Source of the DNA: Peribacillus asahii
GTDB lineage: Bacteria; Bacillota; Bacilli; Bacillales; DSM-1321
DNA length: 64,000 bases
Direction of reading: 5' to 3'
Assembly (NCBI RefSeq): GCF_004006295.1
Contig: NZ_CP026095.1
Coordinates: 3,148,001 to 3,212,000 of the forward strand
Shown one piece after another: positions 1-8,056 of this stretch. Below the pieces are notes generated by a model that was given only the letters and a program-made list of their open reading frames with translations, ran no database searches and was not told the origin of the DNA. The translations under genes and the position numbers were made by a program. The number at the start of each line of letters is the position of its first letter. Positions within the stretch are counted from its first letter, which is position 1.

Positions 1-171
1 AAATAACTGCTGCAAATTCTGATGATTTGTGAAGATTTTTTCTTGCTTCAAAGGGTGTTTTTCCGATAATTCATCCCAGCTCACCCCGTCTTCTTTAGCC
101 TGAGATAATGTATAAAAAGAAAACAATCCAATACATATCATAATTAGCATAATCCAATATTTAAATCGCAT
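1..171 (-). CDS. Partial small secreted/membrane-anchored protein, unknown
   Basis: The 3' part runs off the left edge of the window. ATG at 171 follows a good GGAAGGAG ribosome binding site 9-10 nt upstream. The visible 57 residues begin with a short basic end, then a hydrophobic stretch of about 15 residues (signal peptide or membrane anchor), then a hydrophilic segment rich in Glu, Lys and His. I do not recognise the family. It is divergent from the small membrane protein gene at 341, with about 170 bp between them. Confidence 0.6.
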   Translation of the reverse strand, partial: MRFKYWIMLIMICIGLFSFYTLSQAKEDGVSWDELSEKHPLKQEKIFTNHQNLQQLF

Positions 172-340
172 AGACTATACTCCTTCCCCACTATGTATAA
201 TAGATTACAAAAAACAAGTTATTATTCTATTATAACATAATGAGAATCATAGCTTATGGAACTAAATTTTGGAAACTACTTTCAATAGAATGACGCACAT
301 TTCTTCTGTCGATACATATATTAAATATAGGTGATCCATT

Positions 341-583
341 ATGAGACGTTATGGCAGACGACCAATAACACAAGAAGAACGAGAACTGGTTGAGGAAATT
401 TTCAATATTTATTCTCTACAAATTTTTTTATTATTCGACCTTTGCTTGTTCACTCTTTTTCTAGGCATTTTATTATTTCCTCTTGTTCCATCACTTTGGC
501 TACTATTCTTTATTCTTTTCCTCTTTTTTATAACTTTTTTTCTTCTTTTAAAACGCCTCAATCATTTCGACAAAAAAAGCTGA
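341..583 (+). CDS. Small two-TM membrane protein, unknown
   Basis: 80 residues: a hydrophilic N-terminal third (RRYGRRPITQEERELVEEI) followed by two strongly hydrophobic segments (about residues 25-47 and 50-70) and a short basic tail. An AGGTGA ribosome binding site lies 8 nt before ATG. An intrinsic terminator overlaps the last codons, which supports a monocistronic gene. Function is not recognisable; small hairpin membrane proteins of this kind are common in Bacillaceae. Confidence 0.7.
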   Translation: MRRYGRRPITQEERELVEEIFNIYSLQIFLLFDLCLFTLFLGILLFPLVPSLWLLFFILFLFFITFFLLLKRLNHFDKKS

Positions 584-601
584 CCTAGTTGTCAGCTTTT
601 T
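572..601. terminator. Bidirectional intrinsic terminator
   Basis: Stem AGCTGAC/GTCAGCT with a 6-nt loop, preceded by seven A and followed by a T run. It sits between the convergent genes at 341 (+) and 605 (-), and can serve both. Confidence 0.85.
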
Positions 602-604
602 ACA

Positions 605-1366
605 TTACGAATGAGTATATTTTTGGTTTTTTCGAAAATGAATAAGAATTGTTCCAGCAAAAATAAGGAAAATAATCACAAAGAACAACGTATGAGAAAT
701 GTGAATATTAAATACCGTTAAAAGCATTTTAACAGCAATGAAAGCAATCAATACATAAGCAGCAGATTCAAGCTCGGGAATGCGATCAATGAGCTTTAAG
801 AACACACTTGCCACACCTCGCATCATCAATACACCAAGCATGCCGCCAATTAACAGCACCCACACTTTATCACTTACACCAAAAGCCGCGATGACACTGT
901 CCACTGAAAAAGCAATATCCATTAATTCAACTGCTACAACTGTTCCCCATAATGGACCAAATAGGTGGATAAGGATACTATTTTGATTTAAGCCCTGCTC
1001 TTCCTCTTCACCCGTTTCTCTTCTTTTATCACGGAAATATTTATAAGATAACCAAGCTAAGTAAGCCGCTCCTAGTACTTTCACCCACCACAATTTAATT
1101 AAGAATACACCGATGCCAATCGCAACGAAACGGAAGAGATACGCACCAAGAAGTCCATAAAACAAAGCTTTTCTTCGTTGTTTTTCAGGTAAATGACGCA
1201 CCATCACAGCTAATACTAACGCATTATCTGCAGACAACAACCCTTCCATTAACACAAGTGTACCAATTAATCCCCAGCTAACAGGATCTGTTAAAACCTC
1301 CACCCACATTTGTCCATCAAAGAATAAAGCATAAGTGCTCATGATGTTATGAAACAATTCCGACAT
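605..1366 (-). CDS. TerC family membrane protein (manganese exporter type)
   Basis: 253 residues with about seven membrane segments. Residues of the TerC signature are visible: an early acidic motif (EGLLSADNALVLAVM) and a second one (ELMDIAFSVDSVIAAF), whose paired Asp residues are thought to bind metal. Members in B. subtilis (YkoY/MeeY, YceF/MeeF) export Mn(II), in part to load secreted metalloproteins. ATG at 1366 is chosen because an AAAGGAGC site lies 7 nt before it; a longer reading from 1393 would bury that site. I looked for a yybP-ykoY riboswitch upstream and did not find its GGGGAGUAG core. The regulator MntR is encoded at 12.4 kb. Confidence 0.9.
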   Translation of the reverse strand: MSELFHNIMSTYALFFDGQMWVEVLTDPVSWGLIGTLVLMEGLLSADNALVLAVMVRHLPEKQRRKALFYGLLGAYLFRFVAIGIGVFLIKLWWVKVLGAAYLAWLSYKYFRDKRRETGEEEEQGLNQNSILIHLFGPLWGTVVAVELMDIAFSVDSVIAAFGVSDKVWVLLIGGMLGVLMMRGVASVFLKLIDRIPELESAAYVLIAFIAVKMLLTVFNIHISHTLFFVIIFLIFAGTILIHFRKNQKYTHS

Positions 1367-1507
1367 GTTAAACGCTCCTTTTACTCTAAACAAAAAGAAA
1401 CCTTCACCAGAGAATATTGTATTCGTTCACTGATGAATAGTTAGATTAAGCAAGTATTTATTCGTTAGGCTATACGACTCGTGAAGAACTTTTAAAAAAG
1501 CTGAAAG

Positions 1508-1533
1508 GCGTGTAAAACGACAGTTTCACACGC
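1508..1533 (-). terminator. Strong hairpin, probable terminator of ypjP
   Basis: Eleven-base arms (GCGTGTAAAAC/GTTTCACACGC, one mismatch) with a 4-nt loop lie between ypjP and the TerC gene. On the minus strand a T run follows only about 10 nt later, so it may be a weak terminator or a structured leader of the TerC gene. Confidence 0.5.
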
Positions 1534-1620
1534 ACAATCAACAATCTCCATTAACATAACCATTCCTTACATTTTTCTATACTAGTATATCACTTTTTAC
1601 ATTTATATACACTAAAATAA

Positions 1621-2232
1621 TCAAGATACTACCTTGGCACTTCCCCATTTAGGCGGTGTATTCGTATCCCAATAAATAGACCCTAATTCGTAGTGCGTCA
1701 TAAATGAATCATGATATGTATGATAATGAAAATTAAACCAATACCCCTCTAATGGGATACGATCTTGGCGAACATGAAAACGAATAAGATCTTCTCCACT
1801 TTCTGTATTCAAAATATGAAAAATCTTTTCGCTTCTGCCACCAGTCGGATTTTTACTAATCGTTAATTGCTGCAATTGTTCATCAGGGAACTGATTAGCG
1901 ATTTCAACAATTGCTTCTTCTATTTTCGGTAAAATCACCGCTTGAAATTCATCATTAATTTTTGGTTGAATCTTTTCTCCAAATTTTTGATAAGCATTTG
2001 CTTCTGCCTTCTCTATCAATTCAGCGATACGCTGCTCTCTATTAAAGCTATCTTCTTCTATATCAGCAATCGGTATATACGGTAGTTCCTTCTCTTCAAG
2101 TGCTCCATCTTTAACATCTTTAATCGTATTCGCTTCTGCTAGCCATGTTAAATTCGATGGAGTCACAAGACCAAATGTTAATATAGAAATTAAAACGACA
2201 AGACTTTTACGAAGCCATTTTGTTCCTGCCAA
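1621..2232 (-). CDS. ypjP: YpjP-like exported protein
   Basis: About 203 residues: basic start (KWLRKSLVV), one hydrophobic signal segment, an acidic linker, then the C-terminal domain with the run GYWFNFHYHTYHD that I associate with the YpjP family. Function is unknown in B. subtilis, where ypjP lies next to ypiP, yphP and ilvD as here. Start is uncertain: a TTG at 2232 has AAAGGGGG 6 nt upstream and aligns with the B. subtilis N-terminus; an in-frame ATG at 2250 has only a weak AAAGG site. Confidence 0.8.
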   Translation of the reverse strand: MAGTKWLRKSLVVLISILTFGLVTPSNLTWLAEANTIKDVKDGALEEKELPYIPIADIEEDSFNREQRIAELIEKAEANAYQKFGEKIQPKINDEFQAVILPKIEEAIVEIANQFPDEQLQQLTISKNPTGGRSEKIFHILNTESGEDLIRFHVRQDRIPLEGYWFNFHYHTYHDSFMTHYELGSIYWDTNTPPKWGSAKVVS

Positions 2233-2520
2233 CAAAATCCCCCTTTCCATAACACTGCCTTTCTTCCTTTCAGTATACTCCTAAAAATAGCAGATGACGA
2301 ATAAATAGTAGCGAAAATTACTGTATTAACCATATTGTGTAACTATTCCGATATGTTAAAAAGCATACCAAATCACGATTTCACACAAAGTGAGCAAAAA
2401 ATCCAAAACGTTCTATAACAGAGGCAACTATCCAAACACAAATATGTAAATTAAAGGAATTAGATGGTTCGCATCGAATTAAACTATGTAGAGGATACTT
2501 TTCATAAGGAGGAGAAAGAG

Positions 2521-2598
2521 ATGGAATGGAGTTTCTTAGCAATCATCCTTTGTATTCTAACGTTAGGCTACTTTATTTATTTATCATTCACTGATTAA
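2521..2598 (+). CDS. 25-residue single-TM microprotein
   Basis: ATG at 2521 is preceded, 6 nt away, by a consensus AAGGAGGAG. The predicted peptide starts MEWSFLAI and is almost entirely one hydrophobic helix ending LSFTD. The same frame stays open upstream to an ATG at 2464 (44 residues) with a weaker AAAGGAA site, so a longer form is possible. The strength of the second site favours the short product. No family recognised. Confidence 0.55.
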   Translation: MEWSFLAIILCILTLGYFIYLSFTD

Positions 2599-2737
2599 TC
2601 AACCACTATGCGACCTGTGCCCTATATCCATAAAGCATAGGTTGTTTCATTTTGCTTATGATAAGTGCTTACTCCTCCCCAAAAACAAATGATATACTTG
2701 CTGAAGATGAATTGTATACGAGAGGAGAAAGTAAGAA

Positions 2738-3115
2738 ATGGATTTCGTTCATATTATAGCGGAAGAAAAGATTAAACAAGCCATGAATAATGGAGAATTC
2801 GACCATTTACCCGGAAAGGGAAAACCTCTTGTCATAGAAGATTTATCAGCTATCCCTCAAGACCTTCGAATGGCATATAGTCTATTAAAAAATGCTAAGA
2901 TGTTGGAAGATGAGCAAAACTACCGAAAAGAATTAATGCAAATAGAAGATTTAATTGCTTGCTGCCATGACCCGGAAGAAAAGCTAGTTCTCCAACAAAA
3001 ACTCAACCAAAAACTTCTTCAATTTAACCAAGTCCTGCAAAAACGAAACACCACAAATAGCAATGCTTTTAAAAAATATGATACAAAAATTCAAATGCGC
3101 ATAAGAAAAAATTAA
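2738..3115 (+). CDS. DUF1992 (DnaJ-homologue subfamily C-like) protein
   Basis: 125 residues. The N-terminal 70 carry the DUF1992 pattern: A-E-x-KI-x-x-A-x-x-x-G-E-F-x-x-LPGKGKPL. The rest is charged and helical. The family lacks a J-domain in bacteria despite its name, and its role is unclear. ATG at 2738 has a GAGAGGAG site 8 nt upstream. It is convergent with ypiP; a terminator on the minus strand separates them. Confidence 0.85.
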   Translation: MDFVHIIAEEKIKQAMNNGEFDHLPGKGKPLVIEDLSAIPQDLRMAYSLLKNAKMLEDEQNYRKELMQIEDLIACCHDPEEKLVLQQKLNQKLLQFNQVLQKRNTTNSNAFKKYDTKIQMRIRKN

Positions 3116-3129
3116 TTCTTTATTTAAAT

Positions 3130-3170
3130 AAAAGCCTGGCACCTCATTCATTATTCTAAGGTCCCAGGCT
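3130..3170 (-). terminator. Terminator of ypiP
   Basis: AGCCTGG (3133-3139) pairs with CCAGGCT (3164-3170), extended inward by AGGT/ACCT. On the minus strand it is followed by TTTTATTT. The distal arm overlaps the last codons of ypiP. Confidence 0.8.
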
Positions 3171-3951
3171 CTTGATTCACTTGGAGAAAACCATAATGAA
3201 ATTTCGCTGTTTTCCGCTTCAATGCTTGAAAACCAAATTGCTCAAATCGTAAACTGCGAAAGTGATCTTTCAGTACGACCCGGTTCCGAGCAACACGCTT
3301 CGCTTCTTCTATAATCGCTTCTGTTAAAGAATGTGTCACCGCAAAATGTGTAAGTGTTCGAATACCATCTGATTCAAGAATGCTTTCTTCAAACATTGGA
3401 TCAAAATATACCACATCAAAGCTATTATCGGCCATTTGCTTAAGCGCTTCAAAATGATGCATGCACTTCACTTCTACTCGGCGCATCGCTTGAATGATTG
3501 AATTCTCACCGTCTTCCCATGTGTGTAACCCATGAGCCACAAGAAAAGCAAGAAAACGATTATCCTCTAATGCCACAACTCGACCGCAATCTCCTACAGC
3601 AAAACTTGCGACAATCGCATCGGCTCCAAGACCGAGCGTACAATCTAACACGGTGCTGCCAGCTGTAATGTTTCCCGCTACAAGATAAGGGTCACTTTCT
3701 CCTTGTAAAAGCCTTTTAATACGGATCATCGCTACATTAGGATGAAAAAAGAAGGGGGCTTGCTCTCCAAAACGATGTAATTCAATACGGTTTTTGCCAT
3801 ATACGATACAATCTGCTCCATTTTCGGCTTCTTGTACCGCTTTCACAGAACGCTTACAACGCGCAACATACGGAATATCGAGTTCACGTCCTACTTGCTG
3901 AGCAAGCTCAATGGACTGCTTGTCTGTTCTTCCTGCTGTAGTAATAAACAT
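3151..3951 (-). CDS. ypiP: Class I SAM-dependent methyltransferase YpiP
   Basis: 266 residues. SAM-binding motif I is VLDCTLGLGADA (about residues 101-112), followed by VVALEDN; a DPMF catalytic-site motif lies near residue 191. DPMF is also, as I recall, the active-site motif of RsmJ, the 16S rRNA m2G1516 methyltransferase, so an RNA guanine N2 target is a reasonable inference but not shown. The N-terminal 90 residues form a separate domain. ATG has AGGAGC 7 nt upstream. Neighbour brxA is as in B. subtilis. Confidence 0.85.
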   Translation of the reverse strand: MFITTAGRTDKQSIELAQQVGRELDIPYVARCKRSVKAVQEAENGADCIVYGKNRIELHRFGEQAPFFFHPNVAMIRIKRLLQGESDPYLVAGNITAGSTVLDCTLGLGADAIVASFAVGDCGRVVALEDNRFLAFLVAHGLHTWEDGENSIIQAMRRVEVKCMHHFEALKQMADNSFDVVYFDPMFEESILESDGIRTLTHFAVTHSLTEAIIEEAKRVARNRVVLKDHFRSLRFEQFGFQALKRKTAKFHYGFLQVNQEPGTLE

Positions 3952-3974
3952 ATAGATAGCTCCTATTTCTACTT

Positions 3975-4008
3975 AAAAAATGCCTTGTTGCATACACAAG
4001 GCATTTTT
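3975..4008 (-). terminator. Terminator of brxA
   Basis: AAAAAATGCCTTGT and its complement flank a loop of 7 nt; on the minus strand the stem ends in a six-T run. It lies between brxA and ypiP, so the two are probably separate transcripts. Confidence 0.85.
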
Positions 4009-4016
4009 CCAAACAC

Positions 4017-4451
4017 TTATTTTACATTATCAAATGCAATCAGCAAATTATCTTTAATGGCTTCTAATGAATTGCCCTCAATATCGTGACGTGGAATAAA
4101 GTGAACGACTTCTTTCCCTTTTAATATAGCCATTGATGGAGATGAAGGTTCAATTCCAACGAAGTATTCACGCATTTTAGCTGTTGCTTCTTTATCTTGA
4201 CCAGCAAATACAGTCACAATGTGATCTGGTTTATTGCTAGTCTCTGCAACTGCTTCAGTAGCTGCTGGACGAGCTAAGCCAGCTGCACAGCCACATACAG
4301 AATTTACAACAACAAGTGTTGTTCCTTCTACCGATTCCATAAAGTTTTCAACTTCTTCTACTGTTTGTAATTGTTGAAAACCTGCTTGCACTAATTCTTG
4401 ACGCATTGGCATGACCATCTGTCTCATGTATTCCTCATATGCCATTGACAT
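4017..4451 (-). CDS. brxA: Bacilliredoxin BrxA (YphP/YqiW family)
   Basis: 144 residues, the same length as B. subtilis YphP. The CGC motif (Cys53, Cys55) in SVCGCAAG identifies a bacilliredoxin, which removes bacillithiol from S-bacillithiolated proteins. Start at 4451 because AGGAGG lies 8 nt upstream; the apparent longer reading from 4469 would translate the ribosome binding site itself (MRRN). Location next to ilvD fits BrxA rather than BrxB. Confidence 0.93.
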   Translation of the reverse strand: MSMAYEEYMRQMVMPMRQELVQAGFQQLQTVEEVENFMESVEGTTLVVVNSVCGCAAGLARPAATEAVAETSNKPDHIVTVFAGQDKEATAKMREYFVGIEPSSPSMAILKGKEVVHFIPRHDIEGNSLEAIKDNLLIAFDNVK

Positions 4452-4540
4452 ACTAACATTCCTCCTCAAAAAACAACAATGATAATTATAAGGATACTAT
4501 ACTTTATGAAGATTATGCAAAAATCGCGCTTACCAAAGAA

Positions 4541-4577
4541 AAACAGCGGCAGAAACGCTAAGTTTCCACTGCTGTTT
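4541..4577 (-). terminator. Terminator of ilvD
   Basis: Sixteen-base imperfect arms (AAACAGCGGCAGAAAC/GTTTCCACTGCTGTTT), 5-nt loop, followed on the minus strand by TTTTTCTTT. Confidence 0.8.
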
Positions 4578-4593
4578 CACTGCTGCAGACGTA

Positions 4594-6279
4594 TTAGATT
4601 TTCATTACTCCGCCTGTGCTAGCATTCGTAACAAGTTTAGAATAACGCGCTAAGTAGCCTGTTTTTATTTTTGGTTCAAAACCTTTCCAGTTAGCTTTAC
4701 GTTTTTCAAATTCTTCATCCGAAATTTCTAATGTGATTGTACGGTTTTCCAAATCTAATTCAATGATATCGCCATCTTCAACAAATGCAATTGGGCCGCC
4801 TTCCGCTGCTTCTGGAGACATATGACCGATACTGATTCCGCGTGATGCACCTGAGAAACGTCCATCTGTAATTAAGCCAACTTTCGCTCCAAGACCCATT
4901 CCGGCGATTTGCGAAGTAGGTGCTAGCATTTCCGGCATACCTGGTCCACCTTTTGGACCTTCATAGCGAATAACAACAACATGACCTTCTTTAACATGAC
5001 CTTTCGCAATGCCTCGTAATGCATCTTCTTGTGAATCAAAGCAAATAGCAGGGCCTCTGTGATAACCGCCTACTGATTTATCAACAGCTCCCACTTTAAT
5101 AATAGAGCCGTTCGGTGCAAGGTTACCAAATAATACAGCAAGACCTCCACGCTCTGAATGTGGATTATCTAATGGACGAATAACATCCTTGTCCAAAATT
5201 TCACAGCCTGCTACATTTTCACGAAGTGTTTTTCCTGTTACTGTAATACGATCGCCATTGAAAGCACCTGGCTTTTTCAATAGTTCGTTAATGATTGCAC
5301 TTACGCCGCCAGCATTGTGTACATCTTCAATATGATAGTCTGAAGCTGGAGCAATTTTCGCAAGATGCGGTACACGATTTGCTATTTCATTAATGCGCTC
5401 AATTGGGTATTCGAATCCAGCTTCATGAGCTAATGCCAATGTATGAAGAACTGTATTTGTCGATCCGCCCATTGCCATATCTAAAGCAAACGCATTGTCA
5501 ATTGCATCGATTGTTACAATATCGCGAGGTTTAATATCTAATTTAATTAATTCCATTAATTGCTTAGCAGATTTTTTAACAAACTCTTTACGGTCTTCTG
5601 ATACAGCTAAGATCGTACCGTTACCAGGAAGAGCAAGTCCTAAACCTTCAGCTAAACAGTTCATGGAGTTCGCTGTAAACATTCCTGAACAAGAACCGCA
5701 TGTTGGGCAACCGTATTGTTCAAGCTCTAATAAAGCTTCATCGTCAATTTTACCGACTTGGTGAGCACCTACTCCTTCAAAAACAGAAGATAAGGAAAGC
5801 GGTTTCCCATTTTTATCTTTACCAGCTTTCATCGGTCCTCCACTAACAAACATCGTTGGGATATTCACACGAAGAGCACCCATCATCATACCTGGTGTAA
5901 TTTTGTCACAGTTTGGAATACAAACCATTCCGTCAAACCAGTGCGCAGAAACAACCGTTTCAAGAGAATCTGCGATAATTTCACGACTTGGCAGTGAATA
6001 ACGCATTCCAATATGTCCCATTGCAATTCCGTCATCTACACCGATTGTATTAAATTCGAATGGTACTCCGCCCGCTTCGCGAATGGCTTCTTTTACAATT
6101 TTACCAAATTCCTGTAAATGTACATGTCCAGGAACAATATCAATATAAGAGTTACAAACCGCAATAAACGGTTTACCGAAATCTTCTTCTTTAACGCCGG
6201 CTGCACGCAATAAGCTGCGGTGTGGAGCACGGTCGAAACCTTTTTTAATCATGTCACTTCTCATTTTTGGTTTAGACAT
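4594..6279 (-). CDS. ilvD: Dihydroxy-acid dehydratase
   Basis: 561 residues. Catalyses dehydration of 2,3-dihydroxyisovalerate and 2,3-dihydroxy-3-methylvalerate to the 2-oxo acids in valine and isoleucine synthesis; needs an iron-sulfur cluster. Cluster-region cysteines are visible in [16 protein letters not shown] and [14 protein letters not shown] at 6279 follows GGGGGT by 10 nt; an in-frame TTG six codons upstream is less likely. It is monocistronic, terminated at 4541, and has a CodY-like box about 70 bp upstream, as expected for a branched-chain amino acid gene. Confidence 0.97.
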   Translation of the reverse strand: MSKPKMRSDMIKKGFDRAPHRSLLRAAGVKEEDFGKPFIAVCNSYIDIVPGHVHLQEFGKIVKEAIREAGGVPFEFNTIGVDDGIAMGHIGMRYSLPSREIIADSLETVVSAHWFDGMVCIPNCDKITPGMMMGALRVNIPTMFVSGGPMKAGKDKNGKPLSLSSVFEGVGAHQVGKIDDEALLELEQYGCPTCGSCSGMFTANSMNCLAEGLGLALPGNGTILAVSEDRKEFVKKSAKQLMELIKLDIKPRDIVTIDAIDNAFALDMAMGGSTNTVLHTLALAHEAGFEYPIERINEIANRVPHLAKIAPASDYHIEDVHNAGGVSAIINELLKKPGAFNGDRITVTGKTLRENVAGCEILDKDVIRPLDNPHSERGGLAVLFGNLAPNGSIIKVGAVDKSVGGYHRGPAICFDSQEDALRGIAKGHVKEGHVVVIRYEGPKGGPGMPEMLAPTSQIAGMGLGAKVGLITDGRFSGASRGISIGHMSPEAAEGGPIAFVEDGDIIELDLENRTITLEISDEEFEKRKANWKGFEPKIKTGYLARYSKLVTNASTGGVMKI

Positions 6280-6342
6280 TTGATGTGATACCCCCAATTT
6301 AAACTAAAATGTTTGATTACTTAGTGTAGTTCAACCATTCAC

Positions 6343-6357
6343 TATTCTCTAAAAATT
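6343..6357 (-). promoter_or_regulatory. Candidate CodY box upstream of ilvD
   Basis: Minus-strand AATTTTTAGAGAATA matches the CodY consensus AATTTTCWGAAAATT at 12 of 15 positions. CodY represses ilv genes when branched-chain amino acids and GTP are high. Confidence 0.5.
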
Positions 6358-6423
6358 CTAACATATTTGAAGACAAATGCAACCGTTGTACTCTTAAAAA
6401 GTGCTTTACCCAAAAATAAATAA

Positions 6424-6506
6424 GTAAAAAACACGACCTATCGCTCCTAATGGCGAAAGTCGAAGTCTTTTCTCACACTTTAATCCTTTAGAAAAGTTAA
6501 ACTTCT
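6424..6506. repeat. Dispersed intergenic repeat, copy 1
   Basis: Shares with 15877-15990 the ordered blocks CACGACYTATCGCYYCTAATG, CGAAAG, TCTTTTCT, CTTTA and AAGTTAAAC. It contains short complementary arms (CGAC...GTCG, CGC...GCG). Noncoding; probably a Bacillaceae interspersed element or a remnant of one. Confidence 0.6.
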
Positions 6507-6507
6507 T

Positions 6508-6549
6508 AAAAAATAAAAAAGTAACCGCGAAGGCTACTTTTTTATTTTT
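6508..6549. terminator. Bidirectional terminator below ypgR
   Basis: AAAAATAAAAAAGTAACC pairs with GGCTACTTTTTTATTTTT (one mismatch) around a 5-nt loop. It ends the minus-strand ypgR transcript. Confidence 0.85.
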
Positions 6550-6575
6550 CCTTTATCATAAGATTTTCATAAAAT

Positions 6576-7715
6576 TTATCTCTCATCCGCTTGTCTTGCT
6601 TCCGTCATTTGCTTCCAAACAGAACCTTTTGCTGCTTCTCCATTTTCAATACGGTCAATCGCCATCTTTACTTGTAGTGCGACTTCAAACTCTGGATCTT
6701 TCTCTGCTTGTTTTAAAGCAGGCAGCACTGACTCATTTCCTGCTTCATAGAGAAACATTGCTGCTCTCCATCTGACAAGCTTATTTTTATCCGCTAATGC
6801 TTGCGCCATTTCACCCATCGCTTCTTCAAATCCTAAATCAGACAAACAATCACCCGCTGTTCTTCTAACAGCTGCACTAGAATCTTTCAATGCTTTATAC
6901 AAACTTGGTAAAACTTTTGGATCTTCAATCATTCCTAAATACACAACGGCTAGACGACGAATAGACACTTTGTTATCATCTAATGCTTTTTCGAGTAGAG
7001 GAATATCCTCCACGGTCGGATCTTCCATTTGCTCTAATGCTTGATAGCGTTTTTCCCAATTTTCATCATCAAGCATATCTGCAGTAAGTTTGATTTTAGG
7101 TCGCTTAACGATTGGATCTTTTTTATCCTGTGCCTCCTGTGCAGCTGCGACTAATTGATTGACTCGTTCCTCTGGATAAGCAGCGACAAGCTCATCCGCT
7201 ACCTCTTTTCCGATTTCCTCCATATCTCCATAGCGTACTCCATAATCTTTCCACTTACGAAGCATCACAACATTGTCATCCTCTTTTTGAGCAGCTGCTA
7301 CCGCTTTAACAAAATAATTAGGCAGGGCAAATCGTTTCTCACTATTTCCATCACTCATTTTGATTTGCATTGGAATGCCTTTAAATTGTTGAATCATGAC
7401 CGTTACTTCACCGAAATGTTCAAGCATCGCTGTTTGCCGCGACTGCTCAGTTGTTTCCTCACCAAACACTTGACGAATTTGAACTAATATATCTTTCCAA
7501 TCATATTTGGCATTTCGCTCTACAGCTAAAAAATCGGCTACATGATACACGCCTTTCACACCGTCAATTTTAAACAGCTCTTGAATAAGTGCTGGCGCTT
7601 GATCCGCCCCATCTTTTTTATAATTGTTGCTTTTACCAGCTGGCAGTTCTTCTGTTAAATTAATTTTCATTGTATTTGGACTTGGTGTAGGTTCAATTGA
7701 TTTAATTTGCATCAT
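6576..7715 (-). CDS. ypgR: YpgR/CvfC-like protein: Nfu N-domain plus HEAT repeats
   Basis: 379 residues. Residues 1-85 resemble the N-terminal domain of Nfu scaffold proteins (TEELPAGKSNNY...GVKGVYHVADFLAVER). The middle is a linker. From about residue 205 there are HEAT-like helical repeats (LLEKALDDNKVSIRRLAVVYLG, LYKALKDSSAAVRRTAGDCL). The family includes S. aureus 'conserved virulence factor C', whose molecular role is unsettled. AAGGAG lies 5-6 nt before the tandem ATGs. Syntenic with B. subtilis ypgR next to ilvD. Confidence 0.88.
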   Translation of the reverse strand: MMQIKSIEPTPSPNTMKINLTEELPAGKSNNYKKDGADQAPALIQELFKIDGVKGVYHVADFLAVERNAKYDWKDILVQIRQVFGEETTEQSRQTAMLEHFGEVTVMIQQFKGIPMQIKMSDGNSEKRFALPNYFVKAVAAAQKEDDNVVMLRKWKDYGVRYGDMEEIGKEVADELVAAYPEERVNQLVAAAQEAQDKKDPIVKRPKIKLTADMLDDENWEKRYQALEQMEDPTVEDIPLLEKALDDNKVSIRRLAVVYLGMIEDPKVLPSLYKALKDSSAAVRRTAGDCLSDLGFEEAMGEMAQALADKNKLVRWRAAMFLYEAGNESVLPALKQAEKDPEFEVALQVKMAIDRIENGEAAKGSVWKQMTEARQADER

Positions 7716-8003
7716 TTAATCTCCTTCATTCACACGTTGTTCGCTCCATCGATTTTATCATATTCAACGGAGAATCTCATGCAATCCGGACTGAAGGTAA
7801 GAAAGTGACCGTCTAAAAAGCCCCTAAAATAAAAAGCATTAACGAAAAGCCAATGGACAGCGCCATTCCTTTGCTGGATTTTATTGTTCATGGCTCTGAT
7901 AAACGACATTTTCCTGGCTGAATTCCTCCATTTTGTCCTTAAACATACTTTTTAAGGACGGTAAAAAAGTAATGATTTGAGAAGAATGATTGTTCAACAA
8001 ACC
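7716..8003. other. Intergenic region, possible gene remnant
   Basis: No gene with a ribosome binding site. On the minus strand a frame ending TAA at 7881 reads, for about 38 codons, a plausible protein C-terminus (SLKSMFKDKMEEFSQENVVY), but there is no start and chance cannot be excluded. In B. subtilis this place, as I recall, holds ypgQ; I see no HD-domain motif here. Confidence 0.3.
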
Positions 8004-8051
8004 GGAAGGCTGCCCCAAAAGCCATTTTCATGATTTTTGGGGCAGCCTTCT
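8004..8051 (-). terminator. Long GC-rich hairpin after yfmR
   Basis: Arms GAAGGCTGCCCCAAAA and TTTTGGGGCAGCCTTC pair perfectly over 16 bp with a 14-nt loop. The U tract after it is poor, but position directly after the yfmR stop suggests termination or 3'-end protection. Confidence 0.65.
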
Positions 8052-8056
8052 CACTG

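Noticed and set aside
1367-1620. yybP-ykoY manganese riboswitch upstream of the TerC gene
   Set aside because: Looked for the conserved GGGGAGUAG core and paired 3' element; neither is present, only an unrelated hairpin.
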